Below are positions 19,102 through 28,454 of a DNA stretch of 64,000 nt, in pieces. Position 1 is the stretch's first letter. Each line of letters opens with the position of its first letter. The notes beneath the pieces were generated by a model, which was not told the DNA's origin, did no database searches, and was given only the letters and a program-made list of their open reading frames with translations. The stretch comes from Gammaproteobacteria bacterium 50_400_T64 (GTDB lineage Bacteria > Pseudomonadota > Gammaproteobacteria > Pseudomonadales > Porticoccaceae): NCBI GenBank assembly GCA_002162755.1, contig MAAS01000031.1, positions 56,912 to 120,911 on the forward strand. The letters run 5' to 3'. The position numbers and the translations under genes are program-made.

Positions 19102-19518
19102 TTACTTTTCAGAGCGCTGGGTAGTAATACTTAAATGCACAAAGCCACTACGGCCCGCTGCATCCATCGCTGTCACCACGGCTTGATGACTGGCTTTCGC
19201 ATCAGCACGGATAATCACCTGCTTATCGGTGTCACCCTCGGCAAGCTTGTCGAGGCCTTTCATGAGCGTCAGAATTTTCTGATTCACCAGCGCCGTATCA
19301 TTCAGGGAATAATGACCCTCGGCATCGATACCAATTTCAATGGCTTCTGATTCACTCTCGGCCAGCGCACCCTCGGCCTCGGGCAGATCAATCGTCAACT
19401 CGCTCTCTTTGGTAAAGGTGGTAGACACCATAAAAAAGATCAGCAGCAAAAACACCACATCAATCAGTGGCGTTACATTAACCGTATTGTCCGCCGTTTT
19501 TTGGCGGCGAAACCTCAC
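19102..19518 (-). CDS. exbD: Biopolymer transport protein ExbD/TolR family
   Basis: This is a 138-residue proton-motive-force transducer. It has one N-terminal membrane helix with the essential Asp (D20 in TPLIDVVFLLLIFF), then a periplasmic domain. The start is GTG overlapping the exbB TGA by 4 bp, so the two are coupled. Placed before msbA-lpxK-kdsB as in Pseudomonas (exbB1-exbD1). No tonB is adjacent, so the energised partner is unknown. Confidence 0.92.
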   Translation of the reverse strand: MRFRRQKTADNTVNVTPLIDVVFLLLIFFMVSTTFTKESELTIDLPEAEGALAESESEAIEIGIDAEGHYSLNDTALVNQKILTLMKGLDKLAEGDTDKQVIIRADAKASHQAVVTAMDAAGRSGFVHLSITTQRSEK

Positions 19519-20186
19519 TCGCTCTTACCTTTCGCAGAACGCTTAGTCGCGTCCTTAGTCAAACCCTGAACGTCACTCGCGGGCCGGTCGCCATGCAAAG
19601 CATCAACCAGTTTGATTGCCTGGTCTTCCATCGTCACGACGAGTGAGTCGATACGACGCTCAAAATAGCGGTGGGCAATTAATGCTGGGATCGCCACCGA
19701 CATACCCGCAGCGGTGGTAATTAAAGCCTCAGAAATACCGCCGGCCAAAATACTGGCATTGCCCGTACCCTGCAGCATAATAGCGGTAAACACTTTAATC
19801 ATACCGATCACAGTACCGAGCAGACCGATTAAAGGAGTAATAGCAGCGATAGTGCCAAGCGGCGATAAATAGCGCTCCAACTTATGCACAACCTGCGTCG
19901 CGGCTTCTTCAATGCTATCGCGCATCACCGCACGACCATGGGTGGAATTACTCAGGCCCGCAGCAAGAATACGACCCAGTGGTGATGAAGTACGCAGCTC
20001 CTGTAATTTATCAGCAGTGACATCCCCATGCTTGAGCCAATGCCAAACCTGCCCCAGCAAATTATCGGGAGTGACCTTATTAGCCCGCAGGGCAATAAAG
20101 CGTTCGATAGAAATCACCACCACGGCTATAGAACATAAAATCAGTGGCAGCATTAACCAGCCACCGGCAACAACCAAGTCGTACAC
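19515..20186 (-). CDS. exbB: MotA/TolQ/ExbB family proton channel protein
   Basis: The 223-residue inner-membrane protein has one N-terminal helix and the paired helices around LSPLGTIAAITPLIGLLGTVIGMI and LITTAAGMSVAIPALIAHRYF, the conserved ExbB/TolQ core. It forms the ExbB-ExbD stator unit with the next gene. It starts with GTG, with AGGGAG eight bases upstream. It lies between comEC and exbD, all on the same strand, with about 115 bp after comEC. Confidence 0.93.
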   Translation of the reverse strand: MYDLVVAGGWLMLPLILCSIAVVVISIERFIALRANKVTPDNLLGQVWHWLKHGDVTADKLQELRTSSPLGRILAAGLSNSTHGRAVMRDSIEEAATQVVHKLERYLSPLGTIAAITPLIGLLGTVIGMIKVFTAIMLQGTGNASILAGGISEALITTAAGMSVAIPALIAHRYFERRIDSLVVTMEDQAIKLVDALHGDRPASDVQGLTKDATKRSAKGKSE

Positions 20187-20302
20187 GTAGATTCTCCCTT
20201 AAAAACTCGCGCTACTTTATCACAGCACTTCTGCGCAAAATGAACGAACAGTACTCGTATTGAGGCATTAAAAAGGTAAAACAAAAGTATGACGCGATGA
20301 AA

Positions 20303-22744
20303 TTAATGCCAATAACGTCGGGCCTGATCCCGCCAGGGGTAAACCTCTAAATAACCATCGCTATCCCACTTAAAGATTATCGCACCCGACTCCCCCGTCA
20401 CCCAGGCGTGGGCACCGCCACGCTGATAACGCTTAAAAACCGACTTGGTAGGGTGGCCAAAATGATGGTTAAAACCAGCCGCATACACCACATGAACAGG
20501 AGACAAGTGGTCGACAAAAGCCTGGCTCGATGAGGTTCGGCTGCCGTGGTGGGGCGCTATCAACACATCGATCTGCTTTGGCAGTACACCTCGCGCTAGC
20601 AATTGTGCTTCGACCTCGACACTAATATCACCGGGTAAAAGGATGGTTTTGCCACGATAGCGGATTAGCAGTACGCAGGAGCTGTCGTTGTCAGACAGCT
20701 TGCTTGATGATTGAGACAAGGCCACCGGCATTCCTATCTGCCAAGGGTAGAGAATTTCAAAGTCTACCCCCGCACGCTTCCAGTTTTGCTCAGCGTCTCC
20801 CTTACTTAAAAATTTTCGCCCGCTCAAACAAGGCTCAACACCAGACACCCGTAATTCAAGGGGCTGGCCGACCAATAGCCGCGCTGGCGAAAAGTGCTCG
20901 AGCAAACCCAAAGTGCCACCGGCATGATCGGCGTCACCATGACTGATCATGAGGCCATCAATTGCCGACACGCCCTGGCTTCGCAAGTAGGGCGCAATAA
21001 TGCCGCTACCGGCATTGAAGCTATCACTGTATTTCGGCCCCGTGTCATAAACTACAGCCCGGTCGTCAGCGATGGCCACCACACTCAAACCCTGCCCCAC
21101 ATCCAGCACCGCAAGTGTTAAACCACTCTGGCCAGATAAGCTGCCCTGCTCACTGTTTTGTCGATTTAAAAAAGACTGATTAGACAGAGCCACGGCTAAC
21201 AGCAGCACCAGAGCCATCGAGCGCAGGCCCAAACCTTTAGGCATCAACAACAATGCACCCGCTAACAACAGCGCCAGGCTGAGTAACGTAGTCTGGCCCG
21301 CAGGCAGTGACCAAACAAAGTAGTCGGCATAATTCGACAGCCAGACCATGGCACCATCGAATACCTCCAGCTGCCATGCCGCTAGTGTCCAAACGTCTCC
21401 CGCCAGGTTTGAGGACAAGGGCAGAAGCAGCATGCCTAACAACGCCAGAGGCACCACTGCCATGCCAAGCCAGGGGATAGCCAGTAAATTAACCAGAGGA
21501 CTGAGAAATGAAACCTCGCCCTGAAAAAAGGCCAACAAGCCCGCTAGTGGTAAAAATATAATCACCTGAGCACTGCATAAATCCCGTAAATAACGGCCTC
21601 GCGGACGGGGCACAAACCAGAACAGAAAAGTCGCCACTGCAATAAAGGATAACCAGAATCCCGATGACATCGCAGCCAACGGATCGCTTGCAGCAACCAG
21701 AGCCAGCGCCCACAGCAGGGCTAATTCCGGCTTCGGCTTTCGCTTGAGTAAAGTCGCCAGCAGGAAAACGCACAACATGATTAAAGCCCGCTGTGTCGGT
21801 AGAGAAAAACCTGCCAGCAAGGCGTAGGTCAGCGCCAAACCACCCGCCAGAAACACGGCGGTTTGCTGACGAGTAACGGGGACACCAAAAGCTGCGAGGC
21901 AACGGCCCAGCAAATTGCCCAGTAGCATGCCCAAACCGGCAACCATGCCTATATGCAAGCCGGAGACAACCGCCAAATGCACGGTACCGGTAAGACGCAT
22001 ATGCATCCATGTTTCGCTGTCCAGCCCCTGTTTATCACCAATGGTTAGTGCCGCCAACAAGCCTTTGCTGGCAGAACTGAAACCTAACGTTTCTATCTTT
22101 TCAAGTACGCTCCAACGAAATTGATCAATTCGATATTGCCCACTGTGCTCCAGCTTTTTATTAATCCCTTTAGCGCGAATGTAACCGGTAGCAGAAATCT
22201 GCCGATGGAATAACCACCCGGCGTAATCAAAACCACCGGGGTTGGCAAAGCCCCGAGGTGTTCGCAATCTGACCGTTAATGTCCAGCGCTCACCGGGGCG
22301 CACAGCCGCCCTACCGCGATACCAGCTAAGCATTACCCGCTGTAAATCGAGGGCTCTGATACTTGCAGGCTGCGCGTCACCAAGCGCGTTAATACTCTCT
22401 ATTTCCAGCATAAAACGCGTGCGCAAGCTATTGGTTTGCGGCACCCCACCCACTACGCCCACCAGAATGTAATCTGTTTTATCCAGTGCCAGCGGTAATT
22501 GCTGCGTTTTTACAGCGTCACCCCACTGAGCGGCCCACATTATCCCCAAAGCAAATACCAAACTGACGCGGACTAAAAACGGGCAGCGGCGGCGATAGAC
22601 ACACCAGCATGCGAGCAAGAAAAAAACGACAGAAAGCTGCGGGAAAAAGGGCCCACAAGACCACGAGAGTCGGGCCCACGAAAGACAGGGCCAAAAAGCT
22701 GAAGAGAGTACGGCGACGGAAAACGCCAGTAGATAAATCCGCAT
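20303..22744 (-). CDS. comEC: DNA internalization-related competence protein ComEC/Rec2
   Basis: ComEC is the inner-membrane channel for single-stranded DNA during natural transformation. The protein of about 813 residues has N-terminal membrane segments, a DUF4131-type OB region, the Competence domain (HLAVVSGLHIGMVAGLGMLLG) and multiple helices. A C-terminal metallo-beta-lactamase domain carries SHGDADHAGG and APHHGSRTSS. I chose the ATG at 22744, which has AGGGA six bases upstream and gives a membrane-type N-terminus; a start at 22789 would add 15 residues without a ribosome site. All domains look intact. Confidence 0.93.
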   Translation of the reverse strand: MRIYLLAFSVAVLSSAFWPCLSWARLSWSCGPFFPQLSVVFFLLACWCVYRRRCPFLVRVSLVFALGIMWAAQWGDAVKTQQLPLALDKTDYILVGVVGGVPQTNSLRTRFMLEIESINALGDAQPASIRALDLQRVMLSWYRGRAAVRPGERWTLTVRLRTPRGFANPGGFDYAGWLFHRQISATGYIRAKGINKKLEHSGQYRIDQFRWSVLEKIETLGFSSASKGLLAALTIGDKQGLDSETWMHMRLTGTVHLAVVSGLHIGMVAGLGMLLGNLLGRCLAAFGVPVTRQQTAVFLAGGLALTYALLAGFSLPTQRALIMLCVFLLATLLKRKPKPELALLWALALVAASDPLAAMSSGFWLSFIAVATFLFWFVPRPRGRYLRDLCSAQVIIFLPLAGLLAFFQGEVSFLSPLVNLLAIPWLGMAVVPLALLGMLLLPLSSNLAGDVWTLAAWQLEVFDGAMVWLSNYADYFVWSLPAGQTTLLSLALLLAGALLLMPKGLGLRSMALVLLLAVALSNQSFLNRQNSEQGSLSGQSGLTLAVLDVGQGLSVVAIADDRAVVYDTGPKYSDSFNAGSGIIAPYLRSQGVSAIDGLMISHGDADHAGGTLGLLEHFSPARLLVGQPLELRVSGVEPCLSGRKFLSKGDAEQNWKRAGVDFEILYPWQIGMPVALSQSSSKLSDNDSSCVLLIRYRGKTILLPGDISVEVEAQLLARGVLPKQIDVLIAPHHGSRTSSSQAFVDHLSPVHVVYAAGFNHHFGHPTKSVFKRYQRGGAHAWVTGESGAIIFKWDSDGYLEVYPWRDQARRYWH

Positions 22745-22818
22745 ACCACATCCCTGTAGTTCGGACTCATAGTGTAGCGAGCTTTGCATCGGCGGCCAAG
22801 ATTGCTTAGCCTTACCCC

Positions 22819-23274
22819 ATGAAACAACTGACCATTATTTACCACAGCCAAAGTGGCAACACTCATCAACTTGCCCAAGCGGTTGCCGCGGGCGCTCGTG
22901 AGGAAGAAGGTCTCAGCGTCAATATAAAAACTGCCTTTAAGGCAAAGCTTGAAGACTTACTCACTGCCGATGCTTTACTCTTCGGCACGCCGGAAAACTT
23001 TGGCTATATGAGCGGTGCACTGAAAGATTTTTTTGATCGCACCTACTATCCCGCTGAGCCCTATCAGATCAATCTACCCTATGGCGTGTTTATCAGCGCA
23101 GGCAACGACGGCAGTGGCGCGGTGCGAGAAATTGACCGCATTGCCAAAGGCTATCCTCTGCGCCGCGTTGCCGAGCCGGTCATCGCCAAAGGCGAAGTGA
23201 GCCAGCAACATTTGCAACAATGCCACGAGCTCGGTCTATCGATGGCGGCGGGCTTGGTGATGGGTATTTTTTAA
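22819..23274 (+). CDS. Flavodoxin-fold NAD(P)H-dependent reductase-like protein
   Basis: The 151-residue protein has a flavodoxin-type FMN-binding start (IIYHSQSGNTHQLAQAV), the GTPENFGYMSGALKDFFDRTYY segment and GVFISAGNDGSGAVREI. It resembles small WrbA/flavodoxin-family proteins of unknown substrate. It is divergent from comEC and is followed 43 bp later by a patatin gene on the same strand. The redox partner cannot be named. Confidence 0.82.
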   Translation: MKQLTIIYHSQSGNTHQLAQAVAAGAREEEGLSVNIKTAFKAKLEDLLTADALLFGTPENFGYMSGALKDFFDRTYYPAEPYQINLPYGVFISAGNDGSGAVREIDRIAKGYPLRRVAEPVIAKGEVSQQHLQQCHELGLSMAAGLVMGIF

Positions 23275-23317
23275 ACGTAAAGACAATGTTTTAAAGCGAA
23301 GGGTAAGCAACAATAAG

Positions 23318-24481
23318 ATGACAACAGCTTTGGTTTTATCCGGTGGTGGTGCCCGTGCGGCTTATCAGGTCGGCGTACTTAAGGCGCTGGCGCAGATACT
23401 GCCACGCACCAGCCACAATCCTTTTCCGATAATTTGCGGCACCTCTGCCGGCGCCATTAATGCACTGGCCATCGCCGGGCGACCCGGCCCTTTCCGGCTG
23501 CGCGCGCGCAAGCTCGAGGCTATCTGGCGCAATATGCACGCTGGGGATATTTATCGCACCGACGCCTGGGGGGTATTGAAAAACACCCTGCGCCTCGGCC
23601 TGTCATTCATGCATAGCGGCTATGGCGTCGGCCGTTCTGTTGCACTACTCGACAATTCTCCGCTGCAACATTTACTGACAAACTACATTCGCTTTCGTCA
23701 TATTGATGAAGCCATATTAAGTGGCGATTTGATGGCGGTCAGCACCACAGCAATGGATTATGACACCGGGAAATCAGTGGCTTTTTTCCAGGGCAATCAC
23801 GACTGCTGGACCCGCAGCCGCCGCCACGGCATTCGTACCGGATTGAGCATCGATCACCTGATGGCCTCGTCCGCTATTCCGCTGATATTTCCGGCCCGCG
23901 CCATCGACAGCCGCTTCTACGGCGACGGCGCAATGCGTCAACTTAAACCCCTTAGCCCTGCCCTGCACCTGGGTGCAGATCGTATTTTTATTATTGGCGT
24001 TAGTGACAATCCCTCTCACCAGCAGGCCACAGATACCCCTCAGCACTCGCCCTCCGTGGCACAAATGATTGGCCACTTGCTCAACAGTGCCTTTATTGAT
24101 TCGGTTGAAAGTGATCTTGAAACCCTGAAGGCGATTAATAAACTCGTTGAATCTCAGGCAAAAGATGAATCTGAAGAAGTAGGCGAAAGTAAAAGCCCCT
24201 TAAAATATATTGAACACCTGTGTATTTCGCCCTCGACACCCATCGACGAAATTGCCCAGGAGTATTTCCACGAACTACCGCAAAGCGTAAAGCTGTTTTT
24301 ACGAGCGATAGGCGCGACAAAAAAAGGCGGGGGCAGCAGCGCAACCAGCTACCTTTTATTCGAGCCCGGCTTTTGCCGCGAGTTGATTAAATTAGGTTAT
24401 GCTGATGCGATGGCACAGGAAGATAAAATCCGGGCTTTTTTTGGCCTTGATGGGCAGGAGCCTGTCGAACTTAGCAAATAA
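23318..24481 (+). CDS. Patatin-like phospholipase
   Basis: The 387-residue protein has the patatin catalytic framework: the glycine-rich oxyanion loop SGGGARAAYQVGVL at the N-terminus, nucleophile elbow GTSAGAINA, and the catalytic Asp in YGDGAMRQ. Family members hydrolyse acyl esters of phospholipids or store lipids. A C-terminal region with SPSTPIDEIAQEY is shared with a bacterial patatin subgroup. No signal peptide is visible, so it is probably cytoplasmic or peripheral to the inner membrane. It converges with tatD, leaving only a few bases between the stops. Confidence 0.9.
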   Translation: MTTALVLSGGGARAAYQVGVLKALAQILPRTSHNPFPIICGTSAGAINALAIAGRPGPFRLRARKLEAIWRNMHAGDIYRTDAWGVLKNTLRLGLSFMHSGYGVGRSVALLDNSPLQHLLTNYIRFRHIDEAILSGDLMAVSTTAMDYDTGKSVAFFQGNHDCWTRSRRHGIRTGLSIDHLMASSAIPLIFPARAIDSRFYGDGAMRQLKPLSPALHLGADRIFIIGVSDNPSHQQATDTPQHSPSVAQMIGHLLNSAFIDSVESDLETLKAINKLVESQAKDESEEVGESKSPLKYIEHLCISPSTPIDEIAQEYFHELPQSVKLFLRAIGATKKGGGSSATSYLLFEPGFCRELIKLGYADAMAQEDKIRAFFGLDGQEPVELSK

Positions 24482-24485
24482 AGAA

Positions 24486-25277
24486 TTAAGTCCGCAGAAA
24501 AAGCCGGTCAAAATTATCACTACTTGCCTGCGCCAGCGTTTCGAAGGGGATACCTTTTATATCGGCCACACACTGAGCCACTTCAACAACAAAACGCGGC
24601 TCGTTCTTTTTACCGCGATAGGGCACTGGTGCTAACCAAGGTGAATCCGTTTCCACCAGCAGTCTATCAAGCGGGACTTTCGCCACCACCTCACGTAAGG
24701 CCGCCGCATTTTTAAACGTGACAATGCCGGAAAACGATAAATAAAAATTCATCGCCAGCGCCGCTTCCGCCATTTCCCAACTCTCGGTAAAGCAGTGTAG
24801 AACACCTGCAGTAGCCGGATCGACGTGTTCATCTATCATTGCCAGCGTTTCCTGCTGGGCATCGCGGGTGTGAATAATTAGCGGCTTGGCGCAAGCGCGG
24901 GCGACTTCGGCATGGCGAACAAAACTTTCACGCTGCCAGTCCATCGTATCGGCACCGTAAGTACGGTCGAGACCCGTTTCACCAATCGCAATAACCCGCT
25001 CAGACTGGGCCAGCTCACTCAACTCAACAACCGTCGGTAGCGAGTGACTCTCAGCATTCATTGGATGAACACCAACGGAGGCGTAGACACCGGGTAGCTG
25101 GGCGCTCATCGCCAACTGCTGGCGCGACGATTCAAGATCAATGCCCACTGTTAACACCCGACTAACACCCCGGGCAGCGGTATCGGCAAGTAACTTTTCG
25201 AGACAACCGTCGTAGGGTTCGAGGTCGAGGTGGTCGAGGTGGCAGTGGGAATCAACCAGTAAAGAGGGCTGTGTCAT
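24486..25277 (-). CDS. tatD: TatD family metal-dependent deoxyribonuclease
   Basis: The 263-residue TIM-barrel hydrolase has VDSHCHLDHLD at the start (metal-binding His pair), GETGLDRTYG, IIHTRDA, GVLHCFTES and VETDSPWLAP, all hallmarks of the TatD/YcfH family. Homologues are 3'-5' DNA/RNA exonucleases linked to repair. It ends the holB-pilZ-tatD block as in Pseudomonas. An internal hydrophobic stretch is part of the barrel, not a membrane anchor. Confidence 0.93.
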   Translation of the reverse strand: MTQPSLLVDSHCHLDHLDLEPYDGCLEKLLADTAARGVSRVLTVGIDLESSRQQLAMSAQLPGVYASVGVHPMNAESHSLPTVVELSELAQSERVIAIGETGLDRTYGADTMDWQRESFVRHAEVARACAKPLIIHTRDAQQETLAMIDEHVDPATAGVLHCFTESWEMAEAALAMNFYLSFSGIVTFKNAAALREVVAKVPLDRLLVETDSPWLAPVPYRGKKNEPRFVVEVAQCVADIKGIPFETLAQASSDNFDRLFLRT

Positions 25278-25373
25278 ACAGGCAAACTCATTCGAAGGCA
25301 GTTAAATTAATAGCGCTTATTAAACAGGAGAACTACGCCAAGACACTTTAGGGGAAGAGTGATTAGAGCAAGG

Positions 25374-25715
25374 CTACAGTGTGTAGGTCGGCCGACCAGA
25401 AGAAAGCAAACCTGCCAAATAGGTCTCGATACGCTGCACCAGCGGGCCATTCTCCTCGGGAAACTGAATACCCACACCCTGTTTGCGATTACCTGATGTG
25501 CCCTTAGGTGTCACCCAAACCACCTTGCCGGTCAGCGGCAACTTATCAGCCTCGTCCATCAGCTCCAGTAGCACAAAGACCTCATCGCCTATAGCAAACT
25601 GTTTTCGAGAGGGGATAAAAAGCCCTCCATTTGCAACAAAGGGCATATAGCAGGCGTACAATTCATCGGCATCTTTCAAGGAAAGATTAAGAATACCGCT
25701 GCGAATCCCTCTCAT
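25374..25715 (-). CDS. pilZ: Type IV pilus assembly protein PilZ
   Basis: The 113-residue protein matches the founding PilZ, needed for type IV pilus biogenesis. It contains GILNLSLKDADELYACYMPF, NGGLFIP, GDEVFVLLELMDE and KVVWVTPKG, followed by GVGIQF. It lacks the RxxxR c-di-GMP-binding motif, as does true PilZ. The position between holB and tatD is conserved in Pseudomonas. The start is ATG; no strong Shine-Dalgarno sequence is seen upstream. Confidence 0.92.
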   Translation of the reverse strand: MRGIRSGILNLSLKDADELYACYMPFVANGGLFIPSRKQFAIGDEVFVLLELMDEADKLPLTGKVVWVTPKGTSGNRKQGVGIQFPEENGPLVQRIETYLAGLLSSGRPTYTL

Positions 25716-25797
25716 AGGCTAATCGTGACACTGTGTAGTTGAAGATCGAAGGGTAACATAGGCGATAGAAGGCGTTAAGACCTTACATAACAGACGC

Positions 25798-26769
25798 CTA
25801 CGCCAACTGGCTTAAACTGAGAAATAGTTCTTCCAACACCAGCTGGGGATTTAAATTCGTTTTACTTTCCAGCTTCTTACGCGTCGACAACAGCAGGTCG
25901 TAAAACACAAATTGCCGGGGCTCTGCCGTTTTTCCACTCTGCGCACTATGAATCAATTGGCGGGAATAATAAGACAGCAGCCATTCCAGAAGCTGGTTTA
26001 AAGGCTGACCCTCAAATGCGGCGGCTGACGATACCGGTGCCGCCTCACCCTTCTGCACCTGTTTTAAGACCTGTTCAAAACGAGCAATCTCATCGAGGGT
26101 ATTGGCCTCGGCAAAACCCAGGGCGCGCAAGGGTCGTCCGCCCGCTCGAGCCAATAATTCATCGACAGCCACGTTTTTATCCCCTGGCTGATCGGCTAAC
26201 CGCCCGGCTAACCAGTTTCGCGCCATAGCCGGTGGCGGCAAGCCCTGGCTCAGCACTCGACAGCGACTGCGAATCGTCGGCAGCACCGGGGCCAGCTGAT
26301 CATGCACCAGCAGCAAGAGGGTTTTTTCGCGGGGTTCTTCCAAAGTTTTGAGAAAGGCATTGGCGGCATTCAGGGTCATTGCCTCAACCGGTGCCACCAG
26401 CGCAATCTTCCAGCTTTGCTGGTGGGCGGTAATCACGGCAAACTCTGAGAGCCCTCGAATAGCATTGATGGAAATCGCTTTACCGGCGGATTCTGGTTCT
26501 ATGCGCTTAAAATCCGGGTGGCCGCCACTGAGATACAGGCGGCACTGTTTGCACTCGCCACAAGCGACGTCATCAACCGGACTGACACAGAACAGGCGTT
26601 GTATAAAGCGCTCGGCAAAGTGTCGCTTGCCGGTATCTTCCGCGCCGCTGAGCATAATGGCATGGGGCAGGCGATCACTGTTAAGCAAACGGCAGAGCTG
26701 CTGCCACTGCTCATGCTGCCAGGGTAGAGCTTGATTCAGTGGCAATAAAGCGGAACCGGCGGCCGTCAT
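25798..26769 (-). CDS. holB: DNA polymerase III subunit delta'
   Basis: HolB is part of the clamp loader. The 323-residue protein has a P-loop-like SGAEDTGKRHFAERF, a zinc module (CGECKQCRLYLSGGHPD), the VEAMTLNAANAFLKTLEEP core and the TIRSRCRVLSQ sensor region. It overlaps tmk by 4 bp, the classical tmk-holB pairing. Length and motifs are ordinary. Confidence 0.95.
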   Translation of the reverse strand: MTAAGSALLPLNQALPWQHEQWQQLCRLLNSDRLPHAIMLSGAEDTGKRHFAERFIQRLFCVSPVDDVACGECKQCRLYLSGGHPDFKRIEPESAGKAISINAIRGLSEFAVITAHQQSWKIALVAPVEAMTLNAANAFLKTLEEPREKTLLLLVHDQLAPVLPTIRSRCRVLSQGLPPPAMARNWLAGRLADQPGDKNVAVDELLARAGGRPLRALGFAEANTLDEIARFEQVLKQVQKGEAAPVSSAAAFEGQPLNQLLEWLLSYYSRQLIHSAQSGKTAEPRQFVFYDLLLSTRKKLESKTNLNPQLVLEELFLSLSQLA

Positions 26770-27395
26770 TCAGCCCCTCCAACAAAAGCGTTTAAGGCGG
26801 CGACAATATGCTCTTGCACCACCGCCAACGGTGACGAGGCATCGACCAGACAGTAGCGCGATGGATTATCACTGGCCCGCTCGCGGTAACCGGCGCGCAC
26901 TCGGTCGAAAAATTCTAACGCCTCGCTTTCAAAGCGATCCAGTTCGCCACGGGCGCGCACCCGCGACATACCTAACTCAGGATCGATATCGAGGATCAAA
27001 GTGAAATCTGGATGCAAGTCGCCCTGCACCAGCGCTTCGAGACGCTTAATATGCTCAAGATTCAGCCCCCGCCCAAAACCCTGATAAGCGTAGGTGGCAT
27101 CGGTAAAGCGATCGCAAAGTACCCAGGTACCCACCTCTAGTGCGGGAATGATTTTTTCTTCGAGGTGTTGCGCACGGGCGGCAAACATCAGTAACAATTC
27201 AGCACTGGCAGCCATGCCGGTATTTTCTTTATCGAGCAACAGGCCCCGAATTTTTTCACCCAGGGCGGTGCCACCGGGTTCGCGGGTAGAAATATAGGCA
27301 ATACCACGCTCGTCGAGCCAGCTAGCGATACACTGAATATTGGTGGTTTTACCGACACCTTCGGTGCCTTCAACGGTAATAAATTTGCCTTTCAT
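26766..27395 (-). CDS. tmk: Thymidylate kinase
   Basis: The 209-residue kinase converts dTMP to dTDP. It has the P-loop EGTEGVGKTTN, the DR(F/Y) segment CDRFTDATYAYQGFGRG and the LID region with RARGELDRFE, typical of the gammaproteobacterial type. It overlaps holB by 4 bp and follows mltG by 36 bp. No anomalies. Confidence 0.96.
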   Translation of the reverse strand: MKGKFITVEGTEGVGKTTNIQCIASWLDERGIAYISTREPGGTALGEKIRGLLLDKENTGMAASAELLLMFAARAQHLEEKIIPALEVGTWVLCDRFTDATYAYQGFGRGLNLEHIKRLEALVQGDLHPDFTLILDIDPELGMSRVRARGELDRFESEALEFFDRVRAGYRERASDNPSRYCLVDASSPLAVVQEHIVAALNAFVGGAE

Positions 27396-27431
27396 AAATC
27401 CGAGAACCTTACCTTTATAGAGAGTCTTACC

Positions 27432-28454
27432 CTATTGAGGTGCAGAGCGGTAGTCTTTGCGCCGCCGATTAATTTGATATTGCCGAACTGCCCGCTGATG
27501 CTCGGCCAGATTATTAGAAAAATAATGGCCGCCATCGCCCCTGGCCACAAAATACAGCGCCTTGCCATCCGCCGGGTGTAGAGCGGCCTCCAGCGCCGCG
27601 ACACCCGCATTGGCAATCGGTGTTGGCGGCAGGCCTTTAATACGATAGGTATTGTAGGGCGAGGCCGAGCTTAAATGCTTGCGGCGCAAATTGCCCGTGT
27701 AATCATCACCCAGGCCGTAAATCACCGTAGGGTCAGTCTGCAAACGCATGCCCTTTTGCAGGCGGCGCACAAACACCCCGGCAATGGTCGCTCTCTCCCC
27801 TGCCGCGCCGGTTTCTTTCTCAATAATGGAAGCCATAATCAGCGCGTCGTAGGGCGACTCATAGGGCAGATCTGGCGCTCGACTCTGCCAGAGTGTCTCT
27901 AACTGGCTCTGCATTTTTTGATGGGCTCGCTGTAGCAAACTCAGATCACTATCACCCGCAGCAAAGCTGTAGGTATCGGGGGCAAACCAACCCTCGGGGT
28001 TGCTCGACTGTATACCCAACGCTGTGGCGACTGCTTCTGGATCAAGCTCAGGGGTTTGGCGGATATTCTCTCGAGTCTGCAAAAGCACCAGCCACTCCTT
28101 GACTGTCAGCCCTTCGGGAAAGGTCATCTGGTAGTACTTAATCGCACCCTTTTCCAGTTTATCGAGCAGGCCCAGCACCGTAACACCAGCGGCAAATTCA
28201 TATTCGCCGGCACGAATACGACCGCGATTATTGAGCCGCGCAAAAACTTTTAAGGGCCACACAGAGGGTAGAACACCTTCCACCTCAAGCTGCGCGGCCA
28301 ATTGATTAAGGTTGGTTCCTGAAGGTACCGTCAAAGTGTAGCCCTCGGCAGGAATACTTAAGGTATCGCTCATCCCCTGCTGTAACCACTGCCAGGCGAG
28401 GCCAAGACCAATAACGGACAATAACAGTGCAAAGAGAACTAGACGACGCAGCAT
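27432..28454 (-). CDS. mltG: Endolytic transglycosylase MltG
   Basis: MltG cuts nascent glycan strands in the periplasm and is thought to set their length. The 340-residue protein has one N-terminal membrane helix (LVLFALLLSVIGLGLAW), a LysM-like domain and the catalytic YceG domain with SIIEKETGAAGERATIAGVFVRRL carrying the key Glu. QTDPTVIYGLG, YNTYRIKGLPPTPIANAG and HYFSNNLAEH follow. The ATG at 28454 overlaps the pabC TGA (TGATG), so I prefer it over a GTG five codons upstream. Confidence 0.95.
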   Translation of the reverse strand: MLRRLVLFALLLSVIGLGLAWQWLQQGMSDTLSIPAEGYTLTVPSGTNLNQLAAQLEVEGVLPSVWPLKVFARLNNRGRIRAGEYEFAAGVTVLGLLDKLEKGAIKYYQMTFPEGLTVKEWLVLLQTRENIRQTPELDPEAVATALGIQSSNPEGWFAPDTYSFAAGDSDLSLLQRAHQKMQSQLETLWQSRAPDLPYESPYDALIMASIIEKETGAAGERATIAGVFVRRLQKGMRLQTDPTVIYGLGDDYTGNLRRKHLSSASPYNTYRIKGLPPTPIANAGVAALEAALHPADGKALYFVARGDGGHYFSNNLAEHQRAVRQYQINRRRKDYRSAPQ